Shown here piece after piece: positions 8,611-17,007 of a stretch of DNA of 36,504 nt. Within the stretch, counting starts at the first letter, position 1, and the number at the start of each line of letters is the position of its first letter. Position numbers and translations under genes: made by a program. Source of the DNA: an uncultured Peptoniphilus sp. (GTDB lineage Bacteria; Bacillota; Clostridia; Tissierellales; Peptoniphilaceae); assembly GCF_946222045.1 (NCBI RefSeq), contig NZ_CAMILN010000017.1:1-36504 (forward strand), given 5' to 3'. The notes beneath the pieces were generated by a model that was given only the letters and a program-made list of their open reading frames with translations, did no database searches and was not told the DNA's origin.

Positions 8611-9149
8611 TTAGAATCTATCAAAGTCTTCTTGCGTAGCTACCTCTTTGTATTTATATTCATCGTTATTCTTTTCTGTGAACATATCATTTACAAGTCC
8701 AATTGTTAATAGGGATAAATCAGAAACAGAAAGACCCAATTCTACAGCCCTTAATAGAAACAAGGGTGTAGTCATTGGTCTTTCTGTTGGTCTTACTTTT
8801 TTTTAGGAACTTCTTCCGATTTTATATTAAGTCCCCACAACTCAATTAGCTGAGGTAGAATTTGATAAATTGAAAAAGTTGAGAAATTATCTAACCATTC
8901 TTCTGGACTATCTGGCACAGATTTATCTCCATGTTTTGCCATTACATAGGCTATATTTTCAAATAGTTCTAATGAACCTATATCTAGATTAGATTTATCT
9001 TCATCATTTTTCTTCATGGACTTTTCAAGTTCCATTAAGTCTTTGAAGATATCTCTTCCAAATTTAAGTCTATAGATTCTTGGGATAGCTGCTGATGCAC
9101 GGAAAACAACATCTTTCCCATCAATTTGAATTTTCTTGGTTAGTGCCAT
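8611..9149 (-). CDS. Tail assembly chaperone, -1 frameshift product (gpGT-like)
   Basis: At A AAA AAG (8802-8796) just before the TAA, a -1 slip lets ribosomes bypass the stop and read 61 further codons to the TAA at 8613-8611, giving about 179 residues. The extension reads VRPTERPMTTPLFLLRAVEL and ends YKEVATQEDFDRF. In known phages the shifted form recruits tail tube subunits while the unshifted form binds the tape measure. The frameshift is inferred from the classic slippery heptamer, the open -1 frame and the gene's position; no product data exist here. Confidence 0.82.
8793..9149 (-). CDS. Tail assembly chaperone, unshifted form (gpG-like)
   Basis: A 118-residue acidic protein between the major tail protein and the tape measure region, the position of lambda gpG. 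Residues such as FRASAAIPRIYRLKFGRDIF at the N-terminus are typical of Gram-positive tail chaperones. It ends in PKKK followed by TAA, with the slippery sequence inside the last codons. Its job is to bind the tape measure protein and keep it soluble while tube subunits polymerise around it. ATG at 9149 has GGAGGTAAATAAAT ahead. Confidence 0.85.
   Translation of the reverse strand: MALTKKIQIDGKDVVFRASAAIPRIYRLKFGRDIFKDLMELEKSMKKNDEDKSNLDIGSLELFENIAYVMAKHGDKSVPDSPEEWLDNFSTFSIYQILPQLIELWGLNIKSEEVPKKK
8796..8802 (-). promoter_or_regulatory. Programmed -1 ribosomal frameshift site
   Basis: The heptamer A AAA AAG lies in zero-frame register (CCT AAA AAA AAG TAA) inside a run of eight A, one codon before the stop. 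It is the slippery sequence used by dnaX and by many tail chaperones. Confidence 0.82.
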
Positions 9150-9151
9150 AT

Positions 9152-9748
9152 TTATTTACCTCCAACACTTGCTCTTGAAGGTGTTACTGTAGTTTCTGTT
9201 GGCATATAGACTGACTTATACCAACCTTCATAAGTTTCCTTCGTAGTCTCTTCACCTGTTCTAGCCTTTACATTTCCATTTGGAAGTGGTCTTGCTTGGA
9301 TAGACAAGGTTTCTGGTTGAACTTCTCTTGATTCTTCATTAGTTTTTCCTTCAAGTGTGGGTCTTGCTGCTGAGCAGTTATACATGACATGACGGATTTT
9401 CTTTTGGTCTCCATCAAACTCAAAAAGAAGTGCAAAGTTTGCAGTTTCAGAATTTGAGGACTCAATTAGAACTTTATTGGAGTCTGATTTTTCCATCAAA
9501 ACATCAGTCCTAAAGGATTCTGGAATAAGGGCGATTTCTAAATCTCCGTCATATCCCATATTATTTGAAATAGTGTAGTATTCAATTCCATCTGCATAAA
9601 AGCTTTCCGGCTCTCCATTTGGATCTAATGAAATCGAAACAGCACCAGGCATTGGTACTGGTGTCTTATATTTAATAACGCCCTCTTCGACTTTATCGAA
9701 GAGAGCGTAATGTACGTTACAAATATTAAATTTAACTTTATTAGCCAT
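9152..9748 (-). CDS. Major tail tube protein (phi13 / TP901-1 type)
   Basis: A 198-residue protein with the N-terminal pattern of the phi13-type major tail family (VKFNICNVHYALFDKVEEG, PVPMPGAVSISLDPNGE, FYADGIEYYT) followed by NNMGYDGDLEIALIPESF. It polymerises to form the tail tube. It lies right after the tail completion gene, whose end it overlaps by 8 bases, and before the chaperone. ATG at 9748 has GGAGGTAAATAACA ahead. The length is usual for the family. Confidence 0.88.
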   Translation of the reverse strand: MANKVKFNICNVHYALFDKVEEGVIKYKTPVPMPGAVSISLDPNGEPESFYADGIEYYTISNNMGYDGDLEIALIPESFRTDVLMEKSDSNKVLIESSNSETANFALLFEFDGDQKKIRHVMYNCSAARPTLEGKTNEESREVQPETLSIQARPLPNGNVKARTGEETTKETYEGWYKSVYMPTETTVTPSRASVGGK

Positions 9749-10085
9749 TGTTATTTACCTCCGTAATTTTTAAATTAAGTGTGAATTCATACAAAACTTC
9801 ATAGAGTCTTTCTGATTCAATCCAAACTTCAGATTTTTCATAATAGATTTCTTCTCTATCAAGGATCGCTTCTATCTTTTCTTCTAGTTTTAAATCTTTC
9901 TTGTCAGTGTAAAGTTCTAAGTCAATCTGGGTGTTTTTGTAAAAAACTACTCCATCTGCGCCAAAGTGTTTATTCTTTGGAAATAGATAGACCATAAATG
10001 GTGGATCTGGACTTTCTCCTTCAGCAAAGTGAGAGTATGCAAATGGAAGTCCCATATCTTCAATTATTTTTAATAGCCTATCCAT
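9741..10085 (-). CDS. Putative tail terminator / completion protein
   Basis: A 114-residue protein between the HK97-gp10 homologue and the major tail protein, the usual site of the tail terminator. It has alternating beta strands (PPFMVYLFPKNKHFG, NTQIDLELYTDKK, YEVLYEFTLNLKI) consistent with the gpU/gp17 fold that caps the tail tube. The identity is positional; sequence similarity alone would be weak. The ATG at 10085 overlaps the end of the upstream gene by 8 bases. Confidence 0.65.
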   Translation of the reverse strand: MDRLLKIIEDMGLPFAYSHFAEGESPDPPFMVYLFPKNKHFGADGVVFYKNTQIDLELYTDKKDLKLEEKIEAILDREEIYYEKSEVWIESERLYEVLYEFTLNLKITEVNNNG

Positions 10086-10458
10086 CGTTTAGTTTCCTCA
10101 TAATATTTTCCTCCAATTCTCTGATTCCTTTCTCCTCAGCTGGTCCAATGTGTGGCTTAGCAGATACTCTTCCTCCCTGCCTAAGAACATGACCTTTTTC
10201 AAGTAGATGAGCCAGTTGATATCTATTTCTTGAATGGACCACAAGTTCTATTGAGTTTGATGTTTCTTTCATAGTTTTTACAGACCAGGATTTAGAATAT
10301 TTCTTTGTTTCTCCTACAGGTGCATTTTCTTGTATGTCTTTTCTAATATTGCTACCAGCCTTTTTAACTTCCCTTTTGACTTCATCTGTTGCCATATCAG
10401 AATATTCTTCTAAGCCCTTCATTATTTCATTGGCGAGGTTTTCAATTTTTACATTCAT
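10078..10458 (-). CDS. HK97 gp10-family head-tail joining protein
   Basis: A 126-residue protein with the family signature: an N-terminal helix, then GSNIRKDIQENAPVGETKKY, YSKSWSVKTM and a RYQLAHLLEKGHVLRQGG segment. Proteins of this family act at the head-tail joint or neck. Start and stop overlap both neighbours by a few bases, so translation is likely coupled along the head-tail operon. AGGAAGGTGAGTAG precedes the ATG. Confidence 0.88.
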   Translation of the reverse strand: MNVKIENLANEIMKGLEEYSDMATDEVKREVKKAGSNIRKDIQENAPVGETKKYSKSWSVKTMKETSNSIELVVHSRNRYQLAHLLEKGHVLRQGGRVSAKPHIGPAEEKGIRELEENIMRKLNDG

Positions 10459-10787
10459 CTACTCACCTTCCTACATCTAAACTTTATAAGTCTATTTTTG
10501 TAGTTCATAAAGTCAATCGAGATGATATTGTACTTTTCATCATCAAATAGAATTCTATAATCTGAAGTATTAATATTCTTCAACCTATTTTGAAATCTTA
10601 CAGTAAAAGAAATATCTGACCTATCTACTTCCATTCCTAGAAAAACTTCTTCGCCTTTACCTTGAAAAGAAATATAGGCTGAAGTTTCTATATAATCCGT
10701 CCATACTGATTTATGGTTACCAATTCCATCCACCTCAACATTTTTATTTTGAAAGATTATTTTTCTATTTAAATCTGATATCCTCAT
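10455..10787 (-). CDS. Head closure / head-tail adaptor (SPP1 gp16-like)
   Basis: A 110-residue protein starting MRISDLNRKIIFQ, with DGIGNHKSVWTDYIETSAYI and DDEKYNIISIDFMNYKNRLI, the pattern of phage head-tail adaptors (SPP1 gp16 type). It would seal the connector after packaging. The gene abuts the connector gene upstream and overlaps the gp10-family gene by 4 bases. Confidence 0.85.
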   Translation of the reverse strand: MRISDLNRKIIFQNKNVEVDGIGNHKSVWTDYIETSAYISFQGKGEEVFLGMEVDRSDISFTVRFQNRLKNINTSDYRILFDDEKYNIISIDFMNYKNRLIKFRCRKVSR

Positions 10788-11059
10788 TAGAATTCAGCCT
10801 TTCTCATTCCAAACAATAAAGCCCTTAGAGTTAAGTTTAGTTCAGAATAATCTGCCTCTTCTCTATGCTCATAAAGATAAGCGATCATATAGAGGACGGC
10901 TATCTTTCCATTTGGATTTTTAGAAAGTTCTTCTTCACTATCAACCCTGGCTACATCCATGGAGTGCTTTATTGATGATTGGATGAGAGAATTAATTATC
11001 TCATCCTCATCATCAAAATCCACCCTTAAATATGATTTTGCCTCCTCAAGAGTAATCAT
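10787..11059 (-). CDS. Head-tail connector protein (HK97 gp6-like)
   Basis: A 90-residue helical protein starting MITLEEAKSYLRVDFDDEDE, the well-known opening of gp6-type connectors, followed by INSLIQSSIKHSMDVAR and a helical tail. It forms a ring below the portal. AAGGAGTAGATT precedes the ATG, ten bases after the capsid stop. The length matches the family. Confidence 0.88.
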   Translation of the reverse strand: MITLEEAKSYLRVDFDDEDEIINSLIQSSIKHSMDVARVDSEEELSKNPNGKIAVLYMIAYLYEHREEADYSELNLTLRALLFGMRKAEF

Positions 11060-11069
11060 AATCTACTCC

Positions 11070-12260
11070 TTAGGCAGTAGCACCGATTTTTAAAAGTTTA
11101 ACTGCTTCTCTTAAAACTAAGATTCCATCTACTCTTTCCTTACCTAAAAAACCAACCATGCCATTACCAGCAAATAGTTCCTTTAAGTCTTGGAAAGACC
11201 TATTTCCCCTATCTCCAATCTTGTAATAAGAAAAATCGCCAAAGGCCACTGCAAGTTTTCCTTTTTCAGCTTTAGGAGCAAAGGCAGATGTATAGGCAGG
11301 ATATCCTAAAAGTCTATCTGGTTCTCCATCTTTAAGTGATGGTTGCCAAATATATGCACCATTAACATCTTTAAGCTTTCTAATTTGAGCAACTGTTGCA
11401 TCATTTAAAATGAATGTCGCTTTCTTCCTATAAGGTCTGTCTAATGAGTAAACTAAATCAATTAGTTCATCTGCAGTAATTGTTTGAGCCTTTGTTGTCA
11501 CACCAAGTTCTCCACCCTTTTTAGAGTCAAAAATTCCTGTAGGTTTATTTACTCCATCGCCATTTAAGAAGGCATCTTCTTCAGCATTTGCTAGTGCTCT
11601 AGTAAATTCTTCAGTGATGTATTTTTCTAAATTAAAGGCTGCATCATAGAGAAGTTCTTCAGTTACTTTAATACCAACATGAAGTTTGTGTGCATCAAGA
11701 GATACTTGGTCGAATGTACCATCTCCAAAGGTAAGTTGACCACCTTCTTCTACCCATAGAGCAGCAGGCTTTGTAGCTGCAATATTGATTTTATGAAGTC
11801 CAGAAGTTTGAACTTTTGTAGCTAGTTTTCTTACAATATTTTCATCTTTAAGACCATTTACAATATCTACTTCCATTTCTTCTGGAACTAAATATCCACC
11901 ACTTTCATCTGTACCTGCTTTTAATTCATTTGAAATATCTCTAAAGTTAGTTCTTAGTGCTTTCATCATAGATTTCTTATAGACATTTCTTGCTCTCATT
12001 GGCTTTTCTTCTTCATTAAAAGTAGCAGGTTCATTTGTTAGTGCTTGAGTAGTAGGTTTTTCTAAAGATTTATCCATTTCTTCTTCCCTCTTCTTTCTTT
12101 CGATTTCACGAGTGTAATTCTCGATAGTTTTTTCCAACTCTTCATAGGTCTTAAAGTCTTCATCAGTCATTAGACCATTTTCATCTTTCTTAGATTCAGC
12201 AAATGCCTTTGCCTCATCCCAAGCCTTAGTTCTCTTTTCTAAAAGCTCTTTAATATTCAT
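11070..12260 (-). CDS. Major capsid protein, HK97 fold, with fused delta domain
   Basis: A 396-residue protein. The first ~100 residues are charged and helical (MNIKELLEKRTKAWDEAKAF), which is the scaffold-like delta domain removed by the prohead protease. The mature part begins around NVYKKSMMKALR and has the HK97 pattern (GTDESGGYLVPEEM, GLHKINIAATKPAALWVEEG, LNDATVAQIRKL, GYPAYTS). ATG at 12260 is preferred over the codon at 12278 because GGAGGAGAAATAACT lies ahead. It starts a few bases after the protease stop, matching the protease-capsid pairing of HK97-like phages. Confidence 0.94.
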   Translation of the reverse strand: MNIKELLEKRTKAWDEAKAFAESKKDENGLMTDEDFKTYEELEKTIENYTREIERKKREEEMDKSLEKPTTQALTNEPATFNEEEKPMRARNVYKKSMMKALRTNFRDISNELKAGTDESGGYLVPEEMEVDIVNGLKDENIVRKLATKVQTSGLHKINIAATKPAALWVEEGGQLTFGDGTFDQVSLDAHKLHVGIKVTEELLYDAAFNLEKYITEEFTRALANAEEDAFLNGDGVNKPTGIFDSKKGGELGVTTKAQTITADELIDLVYSLDRPYRKKATFILNDATVAQIRKLKDVNGAYIWQPSLKDGEPDRLLGYPAYTSAFAPKAEKGKLAVAFGDFSYYKIGDRGNRSFQDLKELFAGNGMVGFLGKERVDGILVLREAVKLLKIGATA

Positions 12261-12262
12261 AG

Positions 12263-12955
12263 TTATTTCTCCTCCCATTTGTTTTTAATTTTCTTTAGTC
12301 TTTCTTCTACTTCGCTCATTGAATGAGTCTTTACCTCTTTATTTATCTTTGTTAGAAGTGAATTTGTAACTGCTCGCCTTGAAAAGACCATGTTCGTGAC
12401 TTTCTCATCTTTTCTTTTGTCAGTGAGAGTTCCATCACAAAAACCCATATCAATAGCTTTATTCTTATCAAACCAAGTCTCTCCATCCATTAGATTGGAA
12501 ATCTCTTCTCTGGATAAACCCGTCTTAATCTCATAGGCATTGATGATTGATTCCTTGACTTCCTTTAACATATCGATAGCTTTTTGCATTTCTTTTGAGT
12601 CACCAATGGCCACAGTTAAAGGATTGTGAATCATCATTAATGAGGTAGGACTCATCAGCACTTCAGTTCCTGCCATGGCAATGACTGATGCTGCTGATGC
12701 TGCGAGTCCATCAATCTTAATGGTCACATTTCCCTTGTGTTCTAAAAGCATGGTGTAGATTCTAGATGCTGCTATACAATCTCCACCAGGGGAGTTGATC
12801 CACACAGTTATATCTCCACTTTTATTTTTTAATTCCTCAAAAAAGAGCCTTGGTGTGATTTCATCATCAAACCAAGACTCTTCTGCAATAACTCCATCTA
12901 TATAGAGTTCATTTGAATCCTTTTTCCAATTCCAAAATATTTTATTGTTCTTCAT
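12263..12955 (-). CDS. Prohead protease, ClpP-like
   Basis: A serine protease of about 230 residues that removes the capsid delta domain during head maturation. It shows the S14/ClpP signature: TVWINSPGGDCIAASRIY, IDGLAASAASVIAMAG with the nucleophile serine near residue 87, and SLMMIHNPLTV with the histidine near 110. Start chosen: ATG at 12955, giving MKNNKIFWNWKKD, which resembles other family members. The nearest GGAGG is 14 bases upstream, so an ATA at 12964, five bases after it, is a possible alternative. It overlaps the portal end by 14 bases. Confidence 0.88.
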   Translation of the reverse strand: MKNNKIFWNWKKDSNELYIDGVIAEESWFDDEITPRLFFEELKNKSGDITVWINSPGGDCIAASRIYTMLLEHKGNVTIKIDGLAASAASVIAMAGTEVLMSPTSLMMIHNPLTVAIGDSKEMQKAIDMLKEVKESIINAYEIKTGLSREEISNLMDGETWFDKNKAIDMGFCDGTLTDKRKDEKVTNMVFSRRAVTNSLLTKINKEVKTHSMSEVEERLKKIKNKWEEK

Positions 12956-14189
12956 TCTCGGTATTCTTACCTCCGTTTCTTTTACTCTCATAGAATGACC
13001 CTGCCTTTTCAAGTGGTAGCATATTTCCATTTACTAAATAAAGGTCACCACCTTCTTCAGCTGATATCCTATCTAGGTTTTCTAATTCTCTTATGTCATT
13101 TGCACTCATCCAACCATTCTGTCTTCCCACTGCATATCCATTCATTCTTGATTCATAGTCTCCTCTTAGAAGTCCATCAAGGTTAAATTTAATAAAGTAG
13201 GATTCTTTTTCCTTTTTCGTTAGTAGTGCTCTTTCTAAGGATTGCTCCCAACGAACAATCCAAGGATCAAGAGTATATTTAACAAATTCAAGTGACTGCT
13301 GTTCTATATTTGAAAATGACGACTTCTCCAAGTCACCAATCATATGAGGTGGTATTCTGAATATTCTTGCTATCTCATTTAACTGAAACTTTCTAGTTTC
13401 CAAAAACTGGGCCTCACTTGGTGCGATGGCTATGGGTTGGTATTTCATTCCTTCTTCAAGTACAGCCACTTTGTTGGCGTTCTTAGGGCCCTGAAAGGCT
13501 GCATTCCAAGATTCTCTTACTCTTTCTGGATCTTTAATAATACCTGGGTGTTCTAAAACCCCGCCTGGTTGTGCTCCATTTTGGAAGAAAGACGCTCCGT
13601 AATCTTCACAAGCCATAGCCATTCCAATTGCATTCTTGGCCATCGTAATTGGCGAGTATCCAATAAGACCATCAAAACCAAGTCCAGGTATATGAAGGAC
13701 ATCTTCTTTTAAAAGATAAACTTCCTCTGATTTATGATTGTATTTATAGAAGATTTCTCCATCTTCACTTCTCATAACAGTCATCTTATTTGGCATTAAT
13801 GGGTAAAGTCCTATGACCTCATTTCTGCCATTACGAATTATCTGAGCATAGGCATTACCCCAAAGTAATAGATGGGTCATTAATGTTTCTCTAAATACAA
13901 AGGAAGTCATTTCAGTATTTGGTTCATCGTGCAAAAGAAAATATATAGAGTGTTCTTTTGCTTTTTCCTTTGAGTTTAAATCTCCTCTTTTATATAGATG
14001 AAGAGGAAGTCCTGCTAAGGTTTCAGCAAGAACCCTCACACATGAATAAACTGCTGTCATTTGCATAGCAGTAAACTCGTTGACATTTCTTCCTGCTGTT
14101 GTCCTTCCAAATAAAAAAGACGATGAAGATATCCTCTCCCCGTCTTTAGGTTTGTCTCTCGACTTAAATATTAAATTTAAAATGTTTAT
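12942..14189 (-). CDS. Portal protein, HK97 family, with probable ATA start
   Basis: A protein of about 415 residues forming the dodecameric DNA gate, recognised by VYSCVRVLAETLAGLPLHLY, GNAYAQIIRNGRNEVIGLYP, FFQNGAQPGGVLEHPG and IARIFRIPPHMIGDLEKSSF. No ATG is near the expected N-terminus. A perfect AGGAGG (14202-14197) lies 7 bases before ATA (14189-14187), giving NILNLIFKSRDKPKD after the initiator, as in homologues. A GTG at 14225 lies inside a terminator hairpin and has no ribosome-binding site. The gene follows the NTF2-like cassette. Confidence 0.92.
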   Translation of the reverse strand: MNILNLIFKSRDKPKDGERISSSSFLFGRTTAGRNVNEFTAMQMTAVYSCVRVLAETLAGLPLHLYKRGDLNSKEKAKEHSIYFLLHDEPNTEMTSFVFRETLMTHLLLWGNAYAQIIRNGRNEVIGLYPLMPNKMTVMRSEDGEIFYKYNHKSEEVYLLKEDVLHIPGLGFDGLIGYSPITMAKNAIGMAMACEDYGASFFQNGAQPGGVLEHPGIIKDPERVRESWNAAFQGPKNANKVAVLEEGMKYQPIAIAPSEAQFLETRKFQLNEIARIFRIPPHMIGDLEKSSFSNIEQQSLEFVKYTLDPWIVRWEQSLERALLTKKEKESYFIKFNLDGLLRGDYESRMNGYAVGRQNGWMSANDIRELENLDRISAEEGGDLYLVNGNMLPLEKAGSFYESKRNGGKNTENEEQ

Positions 14190-14215
14190 ATTACCACCTC
14201 CTAAAAGTAGGTATG

Positions 14216-14242
14216 AAAAAAGCACCTACTAATGTAGATGCT
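14216..14242 (-). terminator. Intrinsic terminator after the NTF2-like gene
   Basis: On the minus strand AGCATCTAC / GTAGGTGCT with an ATTA loop (9 bp, one G-U pair) is followed by TTTTT. It lies between the NTF2-like gene and the portal ribosome-binding site, and the same outer stem occurs at 8221-8253. Confidence 0.75.
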
Positions 14243-14267
14243 AAAAAATATCATGAATAAATATATG

Positions 14268-14687
14268 TTAAAACCACTTTGACTTTTCTTTTCTAAATTT
14301 AGGAATCTCTCCGTAAGCATATGGATTATAATTATCTATATTACATCCAAATTCTTTTAATTCTATTATTTTATTATCAAAATCCCATTTAACCAAAGAA
14401 ATTCCATTAAATTCATCAATTTTCCCATTATTCATCACTGATTTAAAATGCCATTCCACAATTGATTGGTCTTTAAAGTCTAAAAATTGTACAATATCCC
14501 ATGTTTCAACTTTTGCACGACTGTTCCATTCTTTAAACCATAACTCGAGTGTACTGCGATTATTATACTTTGGCCCCCAACTTTCTGTATACACAATATC
14601 ATTAGCAAAAATGTCTTTAATTCCTAAGTCTTGTTTTTTTATCCACATATCAAACCATAAACGAATAATATCTTCTCTATTCATCAT
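14268..14687 (-). CDS. NTF2-like / SnoaL-type protein, probable moron
   Basis: A 139-140-residue protein of the NTF2-like cone fold: an N-terminal helix (DIIRLWFDMW), WIKKQDLGIKDIFANDIVY, the SWGPKY segment, a helix with ELWFKEWNSR, then beta strands ending LKEFGCNIDNYNPYAYG. The family covers small enzymes and binding proteins, so substrate is unknown. The start is one of two adjacent ATGs at 14687/14684 after GAGGTGATATTC. It lies between terminase and portal, which are normally adjacent, with its own promoter and terminator, so it is likely a lysogenic or accessory gene. Confidence 0.75.
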   Translation of the reverse strand: MMNREDIIRLWFDMWIKKQDLGIKDIFANDIVYTESWGPKYNNRSTLELWFKEWNSRAKVETWDIVQFLDFKDQSIVEWHFKSVMNNGKIDEFNGISLVKWDFDNKIIELKEFGCNIDNYNPYAYGEIPKFRKEKSKWF

Positions 14688-14717
14688 GAATATCACCTCA
14701 AAAATGTTTCTACTTTA

Positions 14718-14746
14718 TTTATATACCCATATTAAAAAACAATCAA
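14718..14746 (-). promoter_or_regulatory. Promoter of the NTF2-like cassette
   Basis: TTGATT (14746-14741) and TATAAA (14723-14718) are 17 bases apart on the minus strand, 4/6 and 5/6 to consensus. The -35 box lies within the last codons of the terminase gene. Confidence 0.55.
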
Positions 14747-16321
14747 TCCCCTATCATCATAAACGGATTCACTTGTATCATTGCCACATCTTATCGCCCT
14801 ATCAAGAGCCATGATTGTAGCAATAACTCCATCAATCTTTTCTGTAGATTTTTCTTTGTCAGCTTTTATGTTTCCAGCAGGATCTGTTCTTATAAAAATA
14901 TTATCCATCATCCATCTTAGAACTGGATGACCCCCATGGGCTATTTTTCTTTCAAGGGTTAGTTTCATGAGTTCTTTAGTTGGTGGAGACATATCTTTAA
15001 ATCCTTGACCGAAAGGAACTACAGTAAATCCCATTCCTTCTAAGTTTTGAACCATCTGAACTGCTCCCCACCTGTCAAAGGCAATTTCTCGGATGTTATA
15101 TATCTCGCCTAAGTCTTCTATAAATTTTTCAATAAAACCATAATGGACAACATTACCTTCTGTTGTCATAATATAGCCTTGTTTTTTCCATAGGTCATAG
15201 TTTACATGGTCTCTTTTTACTCTTAGGTCGAGATTGTCTTCTGGCAACCAAAAGTAGGGTAATATTTGATATTTATCTTCTTCGTCCATCGGAGGAAAGA
15301 CTAAAACAAAAGCTGTAATATCTGTTGTAGATGATAGGTCAAGTCCACCATAACAAACTCTACCTTTTAGTTCTTCTTCATTAATAGCAAAATTACATAG
15401 GTCCCATTTTTCCATAGGCATCCATCTAATTGCTTGTTTAACCCATTGGTTAAGTCTTAGTTGCCTAAAGGCATTTTCTTCAGTTGGATTTTGCTTAGCT
15501 GATTCACAAGCTTGTCTTACTTTTTCTACAGGAACTGTAATTCCAAGAGACGGATTTGCTTTATGCCATACTTTTTCATCTGTCCAATCATCTTCTCTGT
15601 CTGCTCCATAAATCACAGGATAAAAAGTTGGATCCGTTTTTCTACCTTCAAGTATATCTACTGCCTTTTGATGTGTTTCATAGCAGATTGATTTTGTGTC
15701 TGTTCCTGCAGTTGTTATAAGAAAATATAGGGGTTGGGTTCTTGCATCTCCAGACCCCTTTGTCATAACATCAAATAACTTTCTATTTGGCTGAGTATGA
15801 AGTTCATCAAAGACGACACCATGAATATTAAATCCGTGTTTAGAATAAGCCTCTGCAGATAAAACTTGATAGAAAGAATTAGTCGGCTTATATATCATCC
15901 TCTTTTGAGATGCTAGAATTTTTACTCTTTTAGATAAGGCTGGGCTCATCCTTACCATATCAGCTGCAACATCAAAGACGATAGTTGCTTGTTGCCTATC
16001 AGCAGCACAACCATAAACTTCTGCTCTTTCCTCTCCATCACCGCAAGTAAGAAGGAGTGCTACAGCAGCTGCAAGTTCTGACTTTCCCATTTTCTTTGGT
16101 ATTTCAATATAGGCTGTATTAAATTGTCGATACCCTGTATCTTTCACAATTCCAAACAAGTCTCTAATGATTTCTTCTTGCCAATCAATAAGCTTGAAGT
16201 CTTTACCTGCCCATCTACCTTTTGTGTGTTTAAGACATTCTATAAAGGTGACTGCATAGTCTGCTTTATTTTTATCATACTGAGATGTAGGTAGCATAAA
16301 TTTTGTTGGTTTATATTTCAT
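14732..16321 (-). CDS. Terminase large subunit
   Basis: A 529-residue packaging motor and nuclease. The N-terminal ATPase has a Walker A-like loop in IEIPKKMGKSELAAAVALL (about 72-90) and Walker B in VVFDELHTQP. The nuclease half shows GLDLSSTTDITAFVLVFPP and later EIAFDRWGAVQMV, with D residues expected to bind metal. It matches the HK97-type TerL family in length. ATG at 16321 has AAGGAGGTCAA ahead. A terminator hairpin lies just upstream, so read-through or another promoter must feed it. Confidence 0.93.
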   Translation of the reverse strand: MKYKPTKFMLPTSQYDKNKADYAVTFIECLKHTKGRWAGKDFKLIDWQEEIIRDLFGIVKDTGYRQFNTAYIEIPKKMGKSELAAAVALLLTCGDGEERAEVYGCAADRQQATIVFDVAADMVRMSPALSKRVKILASQKRMIYKPTNSFYQVLSAEAYSKHGFNIHGVVFDELHTQPNRKLFDVMTKGSGDARTQPLYFLITTAGTDTKSICYETHQKAVDILEGRKTDPTFYPVIYGADREDDWTDEKVWHKANPSLGITVPVEKVRQACESAKQNPTEENAFRQLRLNQWVKQAIRWMPMEKWDLCNFAINEEELKGRVCYGGLDLSSTTDITAFVLVFPPMDEEDKYQILPYFWLPEDNLDLRVKRDHVNYDLWKKQGYIMTTEGNVVHYGFIEKFIEDLGEIYNIREIAFDRWGAVQMVQNLEGMGFTVVPFGQGFKDMSPPTKELMKLTLERKIAHGGHPVLRWMMDNIFIRTDPAGNIKADKEKSTEKIDGVIATIMALDRAIRCGNDTSESVYDDRGLIVF

Positions 16322-16349
16322 TTGACCTCCTTCCTTGAAAAATAGGCAT

Positions 16350-16373
16350 AAAAAATACTAGCTGTTAGCTAGT
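16350..16373 (-). terminator. Intrinsic terminator upstream of TerL
   Basis: On the minus strand ACTAGCT-AAC-AGCTAGT, a perfect 7-bp stem, runs into ATTTTTT. A second small hairpin (GAGC/GCTC then TTTTTC) lies about 20 bases before it. Both end the two-gene cassette at 16414-16977. Confidence 0.7.
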
Positions 16374-16413
16374 TCACTACGAGAAAAAGAGCCTTCGCTC
16401 AATTTCTTGGTTT

Positions 16414-16644
16414 CTAATTATTTTGTTTTCCTAATTCATAAGCCTCTTTTAACATTTCTTTTAATGACCATACTGAAACTTCTAAAAAGTCTTCTGAATC
16501 ATTGTTTCTTTTTTCTAAGTCTCCTCTTTCTTCTATTTCATAAGAATGTTTCTTTGCAATTTCTAAAAGTGCTCGATCTCTTCTTTCATTAATTCTTTTG
16601 GTGGCTTCTAAAAAGCATTGTCTTTTCAATTCTTGGTTTGTCAT
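16414..16644 (-). CDS. Small helical protein of unknown function
   Basis: A 76-residue, highly charged and predicted all-helical protein (ATKRINERRDRALLEIAKKH, later SVWSLKEMLKEAYELGKQNN). No family is recognised. Its ATG follows the TAA of the 110-residue gene directly, and GAGGAGTAAGATAA inside that gene's end serves as ribosome-binding site, so the two are translated together. The pair sits between DUF4314 and TerL with its own promoter and terminator. Confidence 0.7.
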   Translation of the reverse strand: MTNQELKRQCFLEATKRINERRDRALLEIAKKHSYEIEERGDLEKRNNDSEDFLEVSVWSLKEMLKEAYELGKQNN

Positions 16645-16977
16645 TTATCTTACTCCTCTTTTCTTATTCTTTTGGAGATTATCTATAAAGTCGTCAAACC
16701 ATTTTGCACCAATCTCAAGCCTTATCATTGGTAGTCTTCCAAGCTTATTATATTTTAAACTTACTATCCTTAAGTCTTCAGGAAGGTCGCTTTCGTAAAA
16801 TTCGTTAATTGTTTTTCCCATTGTGATGTAAATTGTGTCATCTTCAAGGTAGTCTTTTAAATAATCTTGGAAAGCTAAGTCTCCATTTTCTCCTTCATAA
16901 AGTCCAAGCATTGTAATTGCTGAAGAGTCGATTAACTCATTTAAATCTTCCTGTGTTTTCATGTATTTGTATGCCAT
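16645..16977 (-). CDS. Small acidic protein of unknown function
   Basis: A 110-residue protein (MAYKYMKTQEDLNELIDSS) with a run of acidic residues (YLKDYLEDDTIYITMG) and a basic C-terminus (NLQKNKKRGVR). I do not recognise it. ATG at 16977 is chosen because AAGGAGAAAAAT precedes it. It is the first gene of a two-gene cassette with its own promoter. Small acidic phage proteins of this kind are often inhibitors or DNA mimics, but nothing here proves that. Confidence 0.7.
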   Translation of the reverse strand: MAYKYMKTQEDLNELIDSSAITMLGLYEGENGDLAFQDYLKDYLEDDTIYITMGKTINEFYESDLPEDLRIVSLKYNKLGRLPMIRLEIGAKWFDDFIDNLQKNKKRGVR

Positions 16978-17007
16978 ATTTTTCTCCTTATCTTTTTTTT
17001 GTATGTA

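Noticed and set aside
14190..14225. GTG at 14225 as portal start
   Set aside because: It lies inside the terminator hairpin with no ribosome-binding site, and the ribosome-binding site for the true start would then be inside the gene.
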